Source: Sphingomonas sp. CL5.1 (GTDB lineage: Bacteria > Pseudomonadota > Alphaproteobacteria > Sphingomonadales > Sphingomonadaceae). From it: a stretch of DNA of 64,000 nucleotides. The stretch covers positions 1,430,001-1,494,000 of the forward strand of contig NZ_CP050137.1 in the NCBI RefSeq assembly GCF_013344685.1, read 5' to 3'. The notes beneath the pieces were generated by a model, which was given only the letters and a program-made list of their open reading frames with translations, made no database searches and was not told where the DNA came from. The stretch's first letter is position 1. Every line of letters starts with the position of its first letter. Shown here in pieces: positions 26,856 through 35,963 of the stretch. The position numbers and the translations under genes were made by a program.

Positions 26856-27966
26856 GGGAGCCGAGCCGCCGCCTGATCGCTTTCAGCGGCATTTCCAGTG
26901 CATTATAGGACACGGACGCGACGGTCAGCGAAACGACGAGCGATATCGGCAACAGGATCGGCGGGGAAATGCCGGGCCATGCCTGCTCGATCAGGCGATT
27001 GAGCAACATATGGTAGAGATAGAGGCCATAAGAGATTCGCCCGACATAGCGGATCGGCCGCCATTCCAACGCTCGCACCACATTTTTCCATCGCGGGTCG
27101 AACAGCAGGTTTGCGATTATCAGGACGATGCCGATGCCTTGCAGGGTGAAGCGCCACGTCCAGCGGAACGCCTCGTCGCGATATAACAGAGTGCCGAGGA
27201 TGATCACGAAGCCGAGTACGATCGCCGGCCGACTGATGAACCACAGCTCGCGGATCGTGCGCTCGCTATTATCGGGGCGACGCATCAGAAGCGCCAGAAG
27301 GCATCCCCAGGCGATGGAATCGATCCGCGTGTCGGTAGCAACGTAATTATATTGCGCTGGAAGTCCGAGCCAGAAATAAGTGACGAAGCGCCAAAGGAAC
27401 GGAACCGCAAGCAGCGTGACGATGAGAATCATGCGCGATCGCCATGTACGTGCGACGAACAGCATCAGGCCCGGGAAGAAGAAATAGAAATGCTCTTCGA
27501 TGGCGAGCGACCATAATTGTCGCCACGGATAGCTCACCGATTCTGGATAATGCGCGCCAAAGACATAATAATAATTCATGTAATAGAAAAGGCCGGCGAG
27601 TTTTTCCGCGGGCGTGGCCCGAAGGTCAAGCGCTGCGCCAGCGATCAGGCACAATATCACCAGCGCGATCAGCTCGGGATAGAGCCGGAGGATACGCCGC
27701 AGGTAAAAGAGCTTGAGGTTGATCGTTCCGGAACGGGCGAATTCGTTGATGAGCAGCGTCGATATCAGATAGCCGCTGATCGCGAAGAAGATGGTGACGC
27801 CGAACCCGCCCGGTACGAGCATGCCATAGCCAGCATGCGCGACCAGCACCATGCCGACCGCGATTGCGCGAAGCCCGTCGAAACCCGGGATGTAGCCGCT
27901 TGCGCCCCCGCTGGCATGGGGTGTGGAGCGCGCGGTGGACTTTTCCGCATCGGGTTGCTTGGTCAA
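26845..27966 (-). CDS. Acyltransferase 3 (OafA-like) membrane protein
   Basis: The 373-residue protein has the signature FDGLRAIAVGMVLVAHAGYG, FFAISGYLISTLL, FYLRRILRLYPELIAL and LWSLAIEEHFYFFFPGL, with about ten helices. It overlaps both neighbours, so it is co-translated with two sister acyltransferases that are only distantly similar. They therefore probably modify different positions or donate different acyl groups. AT3 proteins without a C-terminal SGNH domain, as here, generally acetylate in the membrane. Confidence 0.87.
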   Translation of the reverse strand: MTKQPDAEKSTARSTPHASGGASGYIPGFDGLRAIAVGMVLVAHAGYGMLVPGGFGVTIFFAISGYLISTLLINEFARSGTINLKLFYLRRILRLYPELIALVILCLIAGAALDLRATPAEKLAGLFYYMNYYYVFGAHYPESVSYPWRQLWSLAIEEHFYFFFPGLMLFVARTWRSRMILIVTLLAVPFLWRFVTYFWLGLPAQYNYVATDTRIDSIAWGCLLALLMRRPDNSERTIRELWFISRPAIVLGFVIILGTLLYRDEAFRWTWRFTLQGIGIVLIIANLLFDPRWKNVVRALEWRPIRYVGRISYGLYLYHMLLNRLIEQAWPGISPPILLPISLVVSLTVASVSYNALEMPLKAIRRRLGSHVR

Positions 27967-29114
27967 GATCGATATCCTCGGTCGAAATCATTCTGCCCGG
28001 CGCGGCGCGGCAATCGGCGTGGCTCATCCGGTAGCCCGATTCGTCTAGTTGAGCGTATCGCGGGCTTTTCTATCCACCGCCATGTCAGCCATGAGGCGGC
28101 CCCGGTTACCAGCAACGCCGCGAGATAGATGATGGCTAGCGCGGGGATCGGGCCGAAAGCGGCTTCCGTCATCGTGGCCAACGGATGTAGCGCCCCTAGT
28201 ATCGCGAACTGGAGGATATAAAGGCTGAAGCTGATCTCGCCGATCAGCGGCAGCAACCGCCCTTCAAGGAGGCGCGGCCGCATCGCGCCCGCCGACCAGA
28301 CGAAAAGGGTCAGCAGCGCGATCGCCACCAGCACGTTGGAATGCCCGCGCAACTGGCTGTCGACGAGAAGACCCAGGATGCTTAGGGGAAGCGCGATCCT
28401 CGCGAAGGAACGCCATCGCCCGGTGGGGGATGGGAGTGTCGCAAGCCAGCATCCGCCGATGAAGGCCGGTGCATGAACCAGCCAGAACTGGCGCGCGAAT
28501 TCGATGCCGCCGGGTGTGCTCCCCAGCAACCGGGAAAGTGTGAGATTGGCGATGCCAGCAAGGATGTAGCCGCCGAGCAGGATCGCGAGCATCCGGCGCG
28601 GATGTCGCACCGCGCGTAACAGCAGCGGGAAGACGACATAGAACATCGCCTCGGCGGCGATACTCCATCCGCCGGGCACGACGGTGTTGATGGCGCTGGG
28701 CAGCCAGCCGTGGACGAACAGGACGGTTGCGATCACGTCGATCGTCGATGCCGAATCCGTCGGTAGTGATAGCGTCGTGAGCCGGCTCAACAGCAGATAG
28801 AGGATGATGCCGAAGTAAAACATCGGCGCAATGCGGAAGTAGCGCCTCGCGGCGAAATTGACGACATGGAAAGGCCGGCTGGCATAATTGATCGTCAACG
28901 TGAGGCCGCTGACGATGAAGAACAGTTGCACGCCACGCACGCCGTAAAAAGTCAGATCGCGTACGGGTTGCGACAGGCCGGGAATCAATTGACCCGAATG
29001 GACCATTAACACCGCCAGTATCGCGACCCCTCGCAAACCGTCCAGATAGCGTAGGTGAGGGCGATCCGGTCCCTCTGTCCGCGCGGTCGTGCCCGGGCCT
29101 GTCGAGTCAGGCAT
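27963..29114 (-). CDS. Acyltransferase 3 (OafA-like) membrane protein
   Basis: The 383-residue protein has LDGLRGVAILAVLMVHSGQL, VQLFFIVSGLTLTINY, RRYFRIAPMFYFGIILY and GGWSIAAEAMFYVVFPLLL. ATG 29114 lies 29 bases past the priming transferase stop; an in-frame extension into that gene is open but less likely. The C-terminus is basic. It probably acylates EPS sugars. It is second in the minus-strand operon after the priming transferase. Confidence 0.86.
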   Translation of the reverse strand: MPDSTGPGTTARTEGPDRPHLRYLDGLRGVAILAVLMVHSGQLIPGLSQPVRDLTFYGVRGVQLFFIVSGLTLTINYASRPFHVVNFAARRYFRIAPMFYFGIILYLLLSRLTTLSLPTDSASTIDVIATVLFVHGWLPSAINTVVPGGWSIAAEAMFYVVFPLLLRAVRHPRRMLAILLGGYILAGIANLTLSRLLGSTPGGIEFARQFWLVHAPAFIGGCWLATLPSPTGRWRSFARIALPLSILGLLVDSQLRGHSNVLVAIALLTLFVWSAGAMRPRLLEGRLLPLIGEISFSLYILQFAILGALHPLATMTEAAFGPIPALAIIYLAALLVTGAASWLTWRWIEKPAIRSTRRIGLPDEPRRLPRRAGQNDFDRGYRS

Positions 29115-29143
29115 CGTCGGCGAAGCGGCGGTGGACGTCACGC

Positions 29144-30535
29144 TTAATAAGCTTTCGGATGGACGATCACGCGCAGCGTGTTGAACATGATCGTCACGTC
29201 GCGCCACAACCGCCAGCCCTCGATATATTCCAGATCGGATTGCAGACGGTTCTCCAGATCGGACTGTTCATGCGTCGCGCCACGATAGCCGCGCACCTGC
29301 GCCAACCCGGTGATGCCTGGCTTCAGCGTGTGGCGCAGCCAATATTTCTGGCTCACCTCCCAAAACAGTTTCTCGCCGGCGAGCGATCCCAGCGCATGGG
29401 GGCGCGGGCCGACGATGCTCATGTCACCCTTCAGCACATTGAATATCTGCGGTAGTTCGTCGAGGCTGGTCATGCGGAGCAGCCGTCCGACGCGCGTGAT
29501 GCGATCGTCGTCGGGGGTGGCCGATCGCGTGCCGTCCGCGTCGGTCGCCTCGACGCGCATGCTGCGGAACTTCAGGATGCGGAACGGCTTGTTGCCGCGC
29601 CCCATCCGCACCTGCGAGAACAGCACCGGTCCAGGGCTGTCGAGCTTGATCGCGATGGCGATGACAACCAGCAGCGGCAGCAGCACGACGGTGGTGATGC
29701 TCGCCAGCACCAGATCCATCGCGCGCTTCGTGATGCGGTTGCTGAGCGACATCGCGCCCACCGCGACCACCGCCGTGTCGCTGCCATGATAGCGCGACAG
29801 CGCGATCGCCCCGAGCGGGCTACCCTGATCGAGCTGGATCTCGCCGGTGATGTCATATGCCTTCAGCAGCAGCGCCCATAGATGGCGCCGTTCCGGGATA
29901 CAGGAGACGACCACGCGGTCATAAGGCTCGATCAACACCGCAAGGCGCGAGAGCGCGTCCGGATTGTTCAGATCGGGGACGAAGCCGACCGCGCCGGCAT
30001 CGAACACGTGATACGCGCCCGGCCTTGGCGGGACACCGTCGACGATTAGCAACTCGCCGACCAGCCCTCCCTTCACGGGGGAGACGAAGCAGAGGTGGAA
30101 GAATAACCGAAACAGGCAGATGAAGCCCAGCGCGCAGAGGATCGACACGCCGAACGCGACCCGCGACACCAATACGCCCAGATACTGGAAGAACATCACC
30201 AGCGTCACCACGCTGGTCGCGATGATCAGCGCCGAGATGCCGCGCCGCAGCGATTCGCTCGGCCGTTGCAGCGCCTCGCGCGAGACCGCCCCGTTGCGCA
30301 GCGCCACGAAGATGTGGATGGGAAGCAGGATCCACGCGATCTCGATCCCCAACGGCGCGAGCCAGCGCGCCGCACGCAACGAACCGCCGACCGCGAAGCC
30401 CGAGCGAATCGCCGCGCAATCGCACAGGATGACGCCGAAACAGAGCAGATACCTGATCCGGCGCTTATGGAACGAGGTGCTCAGCGCTTTCGCCTGATGC
30501 GGCGATTGGAGCGTTGCTGTGGTCGAATTTCCCAC
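29144..30535 (-). CDS. EPS priming polyprenyl glycosylphosphotransferase (GelB/WbaP-like)
   Basis: The 463-residue enzyme transfers a sugar-1-phosphate to undecaprenyl phosphate, the first committed step. Four or five N-terminal helices precede a CoA-binding-like domain (LLIVDGVPPRPG). A further helix leads into the bacterial sugar transferase domain with KLDSPGPVLFSQVRMGRGN, LKFRSMRVEA, TRVGRLLRMTSLDELPQIF and SIVGPRPHAL. The substrate is likely glucose-1-P by analogy with GelB but is not determined by sequence. It leads the acyltransferase operon. An IS element begins 102 bp upstream of its start, so its original promoter region is split from DNA farther upstream. Confidence 0.92.
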   Translation of the reverse strand: MGNSTTATLQSPHQAKALSTSFHKRRIRYLLCFGVILCDCAAIRSGFAVGGSLRAARWLAPLGIEIAWILLPIHIFVALRNGAVSREALQRPSESLRRGISALIIATSVVTLVMFFQYLGVLVSRVAFGVSILCALGFICLFRLFFHLCFVSPVKGGLVGELLIVDGVPPRPGAYHVFDAGAVGFVPDLNNPDALSRLAVLIEPYDRVVVSCIPERRHLWALLLKAYDITGEIQLDQGSPLGAIALSRYHGSDTAVVAVGAMSLSNRITKRAMDLVLASITTVVLLPLLVVIAIAIKLDSPGPVLFSQVRMGRGNKPFRILKFRSMRVEATDADGTRSATPDDDRITRVGRLLRMTSLDELPQIFNVLKGDMSIVGPRPHALGSLAGEKLFWEVSQKYWLRHTLKPGITGLAQVRGYRGATHEQSDLENRLQSDLEYIEGWRLWRDVTIMFNTLRVIVHPKAY

Positions 30536-30697
30536 TTACCCAACCTGCCCGTCCGTAGCGCCCGAAGAAAAGCCACCCGCACCCTGCCGAGCGGGAGGGG
30601 CGAGCGACGAACATCTTCGCATCCAAAACCTTACTAGGGTCAGGACCCATTGATATGAGAAGCGCGATCTGATTCAGGCTCCGTGAGGAGACTGAGA

Positions 30698-31045
30698 ATG
30701 AGCGACTTGTACTGGCTGACTGACGAGCAGATGGATCGTCTGCGCCCCTATTTTCCCAAGAGCCACGGCAAGCCGCGTGTTGACGATCGGCGGGTGTTGA
30801 GCGGCATCGTATTCGTGAACCGCAACGGGCTACGCTGGCGCGATGCGCCCAAGGAGTATGGCCCCCACAAGACGCTGTACAACCGGTGGAAGCGATGGGG
30901 CGATATGGGCGTGTTCCTTCGCATGATGGAAGGGCTGGCTGCTGAAGGCGCCGAACCAGCGACGATCATGATTGATGCGACCTATTTGAAGGCGCACCGC
31001 ACAGCTTCGAGCCTGCGGGTTAAAAAGGGGATCTCGGGCGCCTGA
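30698..31045 (+). CDS. IS5-family transposase, first frame (orfA)
   Basis: The 115-residue product is the N-terminal half of the transposase: the DUF4096-like DNA-binding part (YWLTDEQMDRLRPYFPKS, NGLRWRDAPKEYGPHKTLY) and the first DDE aspartate in MIDATYLKAHRT. It ends at a TGA after a run AAAAAGGGG (31022-31030). Slipping back one base there joins it to orfB to give VKKGDLGRLIGRTKGG, the normal family sequence. Expression therefore needs programmed -1 frameshifting, usual for this IS group. Confidence 0.9.
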   Translation: MSDLYWLTDEQMDRLRPYFPKSHGKPRVDDRRVLSGIVFVNRNGLRWRDAPKEYGPHKTLYNRWKRWGDMGVFLRMMEGLAAEGAEPATIMIDATYLKAHRTASSLRVKKGISGA

Positions 31046-31065
31046 TCGGCCGCACCAAGGGCGGC

Positions 31066-31455
31066 ATGAACACCAAGCTTCACGCCGTCACCGACGCCAA
31101 CGGCCGCCCGCTCAGCTTCTTCATGACCGCCGGGCAGATCAGCGACTACACCGGAGCTACGGCTCTGTTGGACGACCTGCCCAAAGCGAAATGGCTGCTG
31201 GGTGACCGCGGCTATGACGCCGACTGGTTCAGAGAGGCTTTGCAGGCGAAGGGCATCAAGCCCTGCATTCCGGGCCGCAAATCTCGGCTGCAGCCCGTCA
31301 AATACGACAAGCGCCGGTACAGACGCCGTAACCGCATCGAGATCATGTTCGGCCGCCTCAAGGACTGGCGGCGCGTCGCCACACGCTACGACCGGTGCCC
31401 GCGGGTGTTCTTCTCTGCCATCGCACTCGCAGCCACCGTCATCTTCTGGCTCTGA
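31066..31455 (+). CDS. IS5-family transposase, second frame (orfB)
   Basis: This is the C-terminal half of the transposase, 129 residues from its own ATG; the fused frame extends back to about 31027. It carries the second aspartate in LLGDRGYDADWF and the glutamate in RRRNRIEIMFGRLKDWRR, completing DDE. The stop codon lies within the right terminal repeat. It probably functions only as the orfA-orfB fusion. Confidence 0.9.
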   Translation: MNTKLHAVTDANGRPLSFFMTAGQISDYTGATALLDDLPKAKWLLGDRGYDADWFREALQAKGIKPCIPGRKSRLQPVKYDKRRYRRRNRIEIMFGRLKDWRRVATRYDRCPRVFFSAIALAATVIFWL

Positions 31456-31563
31456 TCAACGAGTCCTGACCCTAGGCGGTTTGTGCTGTAGTGCAACCAA
31501 AGCGCGCGGTCATATCGACGCGCGCGACGCTCGCGTTGCCGCAGGGGCCGGTGAAGGAGGAGG

Positions 31564-31854
31564 TCAGCGTATCGCGATCGCTGCGGCCGTGGCGCCGATC
31601 AGCGACCACAGGAACGCCGTCGCGCCGACAAGAATCGCGAGGCGCTGGCGACGAGAAAGCGTCTTTTCCGCCGCCGCCGCCGCCGGATACGAGAAGGATT
31701 CGAGCAGCCGATCGTGCAGTTGCCGCGCGGGCGAGGCCGTCCAGGCCAAATCCCCAGTGGCGAGCGTCACGACAACCGGCTGTGCATCGCCGGAGGCGGC
31801 GCGGCTTGCGCCGGGACGCGGCTGCGGATCGAATTGTATCGCGGGCTGTGGCAT
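31564..31854 (-). CDS. Small hypothetical protein with one C-terminal membrane helix
   Basis: The 96-residue protein is not recognised. The first 65 residues are soluble and Ala/Pro-rich (IQFDPQPRPG, QLHDRLLESFSYP). A basic LSRRQR precedes one helix (LAILVGATAFLWSLIGATAA), so the N-terminus is probably cytoplasmic. ATG 31854 has a strong GGAGG 5 bases upstream. It follows the GH-like gene in the same orientation (70-bp gap between them) and ends 93 bp before the IS. It lacks the motif-helix-basic order of an exosortase signal. Confidence 0.55.
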   Translation of the reverse strand: MPQPAIQFDPQPRPGASRAASGDAQPVVVTLATGDLAWTASPARQLHDRLLESFSYPAAAAAEKTLSRRQRLAILVGATAFLWSLIGATAAAIAIR

Positions 31855-31924
31855 CGCTACCTCCGCATGCCAGCTAGAACCCATTTCGCTAACGAAGGGT
31901 AAAGATTCGGCCGGTGTGGGCGGA

Positions 31925-33505
31925 TCAGCGTGGCCGCGATGCCGCCCGCCGCGCCAGATGCTGCTCGATCACGTTCCACGAGCCGCTATCGACGAGGCCG
32001 AAATAGCCGCCGTTGCCGGGGCCGCTGGACAGATTGTAGAGGCAGGCGAGGCTGCCGCCGGCGGCGGCGAAGGCGGCGAGGTTCGCTTCCGTCACCCGGG
32101 CTGACGCTGGCGACCTGGTAATCGCCTCGAAGAAAGGTTTCACCAGCGATTGCTGCGCGGCGAAGGTTGGGATCGGATTAAGGTGAAGGTTACCTTCATA
32201 GGCGACCAGCTTCAGCCCGTGCGCCCGCGCTATCTCGCCTTGCCGTCGATAGACTGCCGCCATCGTAGCGACGCTCATCGCGCCGGCGCCGTCGGCGTGA
32301 AGCAGATTGTCGATCGCCGCGTCGATGTCGTTGCGCGGCGCCAGCGACGCGGTCGGTCCGCGAGCGTCGGTCAGCGTGCCGGTGACATAAGCGGCGATGA
32401 TCCAGTCGGCAAAATCGCGCTCGCTGGCTCCGGCCCGGCGCACACCCTCCCACACCGCGTCCGCGCGATGCGGACTGACCGTTTGCGTGCCTATCACGAC
32501 GCGGCAACCCGAGCCGCGCGCCAGCCGGGCGATCTGACCGGCACGAAAGCCGTAGAAGATGTCGCCCGACGTGCCCGCCCCCCAGCGCGCCGCCGCCTGT
32601 CGTTGCGCGTAACGCGCCTGCTCGAAGCCGAGGTTCCAGACTTCGTTGCTATATTCGATATACGGCGTCACGCCGCCAGCGGCGCGCAGCATCTCGATCA
32701 TGCGCGTCACATAAGCGTCGGTCGCGAGATGTGGCACGCAGAGCCAGGGACGCGCGCCGATCCGCGCGGCGAGCTTTGCCATCACCTCGACCGGGACGCC
32801 GGGGGCATAGCTGCACGCCCCGACCGCCGGAAAAGTGTCGGACACCTGGCTGCCGTTGGTGCGCATCCAGTCCATGAAGCGTAGCGTGTCGAAGCCCTTG
32901 AGCTGAGCGAGGAATTCAGGAGCGAATATCTCCCCTTGGGCAAAGGCGGCCGCATCCTTCTGATGGATGAAGTGCATGAAGGTAGGCGGCTTGCGGATCG
33001 CGTCGATGATTATCTGCCGACCGCTCGGCGCCGGCCCGCGCACCTCGTAAACGACCGCGTCGCGCCGGCGCGAGACCAACGCGCCGCCCTGGAGCCGCAC
33101 GTCCATATCCCCGTCGTGCATCAGCAGATAGGTGCCCGCCTCGCAGGGCAGCATGGCGGCGACGAAAGGCAGCCCGCCCAGCCCGGTCGGATAACCGAGC
33201 GCATCGAGCGGCGCGGGCGTGCCGTGTCTGTCCCACGGCGAGGACGCCTTCAGCCGGTCGATGAAGGCTGTCGTCGTCCAATAGCTGATCGGCGTCAGGT
33301 TGATGCCGAGCGCCGGACCGTCGCCGTCTGCCGGCGCGAGCGTTCCCGCGGCGGCATCGCCGGCGCCGGATGCATCCGACGGTGTCATCGCATTCTTCAG
33401 CGCGCGGCCGCCGACCAGATGCAGGGCGCCGGCCGCGACCGCTCCCGTGCCGGCCAGCAAGAGAAGCCGGCGATTCATTCCGTTGGTCGGCAAGGATTGA
33501 TCCAT
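31925..33505 (-). CDS. Exported clan GH-A-like protein, paralogue of the RTX N-terminal domain
   Basis: The 526-residue protein has an N-terminal signal or anchor with twin Arg (MNRRLLLLAGTGAVAAGAL). A domain at about 65-520 is collinear with residues 6-490 of the RTX protein (LGINLTPISYW, FDTLRFMDWMRTN, YIEYSNEVWNLGFEQARYA, LKLVAYEGNLHL). Glu288 after Asn287 and Glu437 fit the two clan GH-A carboxylates, so hydrolase activity is possible, though the family is not named here. The start is chosen before the signal; the frame is open 82 codons farther upstream. It has no RTX repeats, so it would stay in or leave the periplasm by a different path from its paralogue. Confidence 0.75.
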   Translation of the reverse strand: MDQSLPTNGMNRRLLLLAGTGAVAAGALHLVGGRALKNAMTPSDASGAGDAAAGTLAPADGDGPALGINLTPISYWTTTAFIDRLKASSPWDRHGTPAPLDALGYPTGLGGLPFVAAMLPCEAGTYLLMHDGDMDVRLQGGALVSRRRDAVVYEVRGPAPSGRQIIIDAIRKPPTFMHFIHQKDAAAFAQGEIFAPEFLAQLKGFDTLRFMDWMRTNGSQVSDTFPAVGACSYAPGVPVEVMAKLAARIGARPWLCVPHLATDAYVTRMIEMLRAAGGVTPYIEYSNEVWNLGFEQARYAQRQAAARWGAGTSGDIFYGFRAGQIARLARGSGCRVVIGTQTVSPHRADAVWEGVRRAGASERDFADWIIAAYVTGTLTDARGPTASLAPRNDIDAAIDNLLHADGAGAMSVATMAAVYRRQGEIARAHGLKLVAYEGNLHLNPIPTFAAQQSLVKPFFEAITRSPASARVTEANLAAFAAAGGSLACLYNLSSGPGNGGYFGLVDSGSWNVIEQHLARRAASRPR

Positions 33506-33704
33506 CTTCTTCCGCTCGCTGACGTCGAGGAACGGGTAGCGCAACGCACGGCCCAATGCCATCGTCGCGTGCCCAGCCGGTGGATCGCCGTGACCACAGG
33601 CGCGACGCCGCGATATCGATTCGGGACAGGTGCTCGCCCGACGGCCGCGAATTCCTTTTCGCGCCTGCCGCAATTGGCTAGGGAGGCACGCAAGGAGATT
33701 TCGT

Positions 33705-34538
33705 ATGTCGGTGCTGACATTCGCAGGTTCGGGATACAGTCGTTTCGACAAGCAGGAATGCGAGCGCGAAGGTGAGGCCCGAGCGGAAAGTTACCGGACG
33801 GCCGCGCCGTTCCCGCATATCGTGATCGACGATTTTCTTGATAAATCGCTGCTGCGCAATGTCGCCGCGCACTATCCGCCGATCGACAAGCAGCAATTCT
33901 TCGACCGCGACCAGGAACGGTTCAAATATCAGTTCCAGCCGGCGGCGATCGACGATCCCGTGGCGCTCAATCTCCTTGCCGAGTTGAATAGCGAGGCCTT
34001 TATCTCCTTCCTGGAGAAAATGACGGGGATAGAAGGGTTGATTCCGGACCCGTATTTTGTCGGCGGCGGATTGCACCTTACGCGTAAGGGCGGCCATCTC
34101 GGTGTGCATGCGGATTTCAACCTGCACAATATCCTCAAGCTGGAACGGCGGCTCAATCTTCTTGTCTATCTGAACGATGACTGGGACGAAGCCTGGGGCG
34201 GGTCGCTCGAGCTATGGGATCGGCAAATGAAGGCGTGCGAGGTGCGCGTCGCGCCGGATCTCGGGCGGGCAGTGGTGTTCAGCACGTCGCTCGACAGCTT
34301 CCACGGCCATCCCGATCCGCTTGCATGCCCCGACCACCGTGATCGGCGATCGATCGCCACTTATTATTACACGGCGTTCGACGCACGGGAGGGAATTGTC
34401 GAGCGGACCACCAATTTTCGCGCACGTCCCGGTACGGGCGATCGTGCCGATCGCGCCGTTTCGTTCCGGCATTTCGTCAACGATTGGGTGCCGCCGCGCC
34501 TGCAACGCTATGCCAACCGATTGAATCCCTTCACTTGA
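33705..34538 (+). CDS. 2OG-Fe(II) oxygenase (prolyl-hydroxylase-like)
   Basis: The 277-residue protein has a double-stranded beta-helix core with H135-x-D137 (HLGVHADFNLH), distal His near 200-202 (SFHGHPDPL) and RRSIATYYYTAF carrying the 2-oxoglutarate Arg. AAGGAG lies 8 bases before ATG 33705. Such enzymes hydroxylate peptides, lipids or sugars. Its substrate here is unknown; similar oxygenases occur in capsule and LPS clusters. It starts 25 bases before the flippase gene and is probably co-transcribed with it. Confidence 0.82.
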   Translation: MSVLTFAGSGYSRFDKQECEREGEARAESYRTAAPFPHIVIDDFLDKSLLRNVAAHYPPIDKQQFFDRDQERFKYQFQPAAIDDPVALNLLAELNSEAFISFLEKMTGIEGLIPDPYFVGGGLHLTRKGGHLGVHADFNLHNILKLERRLNLLVYLNDDWDEAWGGSLELWDRQMKACEVRVAPDLGRAVVFSTSLDSFHGHPDPLACPDHRDRRSIATYYYTAFDAREGIVERTTNFRARPGTGDRADRAVSFRHFVNDWVPPRLQRYANRLNPFT

Positions 34539-34563
34539 GGGATTGGCGGTTTAGGGGACGAGT

Positions 34564-35928
34564 GTGGCGGTAAGGCGATTGATGGCGGCCGGGCGCCCGA
34601 TGTTGTCGCGCCGGCGGCTGATGGGGCCATCGGCGACGCTGATCGGCACCACGGTAGCGATGAACGTACTGCGCATCGGCAACACGATGGTGTTGACCCG
34701 GTTGCTGGCGCCGTCCGACTATGGCCTGATCGCGATCATCATGGCGATCTTCTTCGTGATCACCATGATCACCGATACCGGCTGCCAGGCGTTCATCGTC
34801 CGGCATGAGCGGGGGCTGGAGCGAGCGTTCCTCGATTCGGTCTGGACCATCCACGTGCTGCGCGGAGTGGCGAACGCCTTGCTGGCGATCGCGCTCGCCG
34901 TGCCGCTCGCGGCGCTGCTGGGCAAGCAGGCGCTCGCGCCGCTGATGGCGGTCGCCGCGATCAGCCTGGCGGTCGACGGCGCGGCGTCGCTGTCGTTGCT
35001 GACGGCGCTGCGACGGAAGATGGTGCGGAAATTGTCGATCGTCGATTTCGCGGCTTTCATCATTCAGCTTGTCGTAGGGTTGATCGCGGCATGGTTCCTG
35101 CGCAACGCATGGGCGATCGTCATCGCGATCATAGCCCAGAGCATCGCGCGCACGGCAGCCAGCTATCTAGTGTTCCCCGACGCGCGGCAGTCGTTCCGGC
35201 TCGACCGTCCGATATCAATTGAGTTGTGGCGGTTCTCGCGCATGATCGCGGCATCGAGCACGCTCACGCTCATCATCAGCCAGGTCGACCGGCTGGTGCT
35301 GGCGCGGCTGTTCTCGTTACAACAATTCGGCGTCTATTCGATCGCGGGTTCGCTTGCCTCGGCGCCCACCACGGTGGCGCAACTCTATGCCTCGCGAATC
35401 ATGTATCCTGCATTGGCCGATACGTGGCGGGCCGCGCCCGAGCGGCTGCGCAAGACCTTCTACGGCATACGCGGGATTGTCTTCTACGGCTATCTGTTCG
35501 CCGCCGGCGGCCTGATCGGCTCGGCTTCGCTGCTGATCCGGTTGCTATATGATCCGCGCTACGCGGGTGCGGCGAGCTATCTCCATCTGTTGGCGATCAC
35601 CACCGCGATGATCATGCTGACCAGGCCGATGAACGAGTTCCTCGTCGCGATCGGGCACGTCCGCGCGACGCTGGAAACCAATGTGGTGCGGGTCGGCTGG
35701 CTGTTGCTGGCCGCGCCGCTCGGCTATTTCGCGCTCGGCCCGATCGGAATCGTGGTCGCGCTCTCGCTGATCGAGTTTCCCGCTTACCTGTATGGGGCGT
35801 TTATGCTGGCGAAGTTGCGCCTCTATAGTCCCTCGCACGATCTGGGCGCTTTCGCGACCATCGCCGGGGGTGTGATCGCGGGCTATGCCGGCGCCACTGT
35901 TGGTCTCATGGTAATGGGAAGTCGGTAA
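34564..35928 (+). CDS. Wzx-type polysaccharide flippase
   Basis: The 454-residue polytopic protein of the MOP/PST family has about twelve helices. It opens with LMGPSATLIGTTVAMNVLRI and MVLTRLLAPSDYGLIAI, the typical start of RfbX/PST transporters. It moves the undecaprenyl-linked repeat across the inner membrane. GTG 34564 is used, with AGGGGA upstream; the internal ATG at 34582 is possible. It precedes a GT4 gene by 35 bases. No Wzy polymerase follows. Confidence 0.88.
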   Translation: MAVRRLMAAGRPMLSRRRLMGPSATLIGTTVAMNVLRIGNTMVLTRLLAPSDYGLIAIIMAIFFVITMITDTGCQAFIVRHERGLERAFLDSVWTIHVLRGVANALLAIALAVPLAALLGKQALAPLMAVAAISLAVDGAASLSLLTALRRKMVRKLSIVDFAAFIIQLVVGLIAAWFLRNAWAIVIAIIAQSIARTAASYLVFPDARQSFRLDRPISIELWRFSRMIAASSTLTLIISQVDRLVLARLFSLQQFGVYSIAGSLASAPTTVAQLYASRIMYPALADTWRAAPERLRKTFYGIRGIVFYGYLFAAGGLIGSASLLIRLLYDPRYAGAASYLHLLAITTAMIMLTRPMNEFLVAIGHVRATLETNVVRVGWLLLAAPLGYFALGPIGIVVALSLIEFPAYLYGAFMLAKLRLYSPSHDLGAFATIAGGVIAGYAGATVGLMVMGSR

Positions 35929-35963
35929 CCAGGCGAAGACCTTCTCTTTCGGAACATCGTGAA

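Larger units (their letters stand above)
30638..31471 (+). mobile_element. IS5-family insertion sequence (IS427-like), complete
   Basis: The 834-bp element has terminal inverted repeats beginning GGTCAGGAC (15 of 17 end bases match, 30638-30654 against 31455-31471). CTAG directly repeats outside both ends (30634-30637 and 31472-31475), a 4-bp target duplication. It encodes a two-frame DDE transposase with a -1 frameshift. It lies between the priming transferase gene and a small membrane protein gene and interrupts no visible ORF. Intact ends and ORFs suggest recent insertion. Confidence 0.92.

Noticed and set aside
31564..31854. Small helix protein as an exosortase substrate
   Set aside because: The basic cluster precedes the helix and no conserved motif stands before it, the reverse of a sorting signal.
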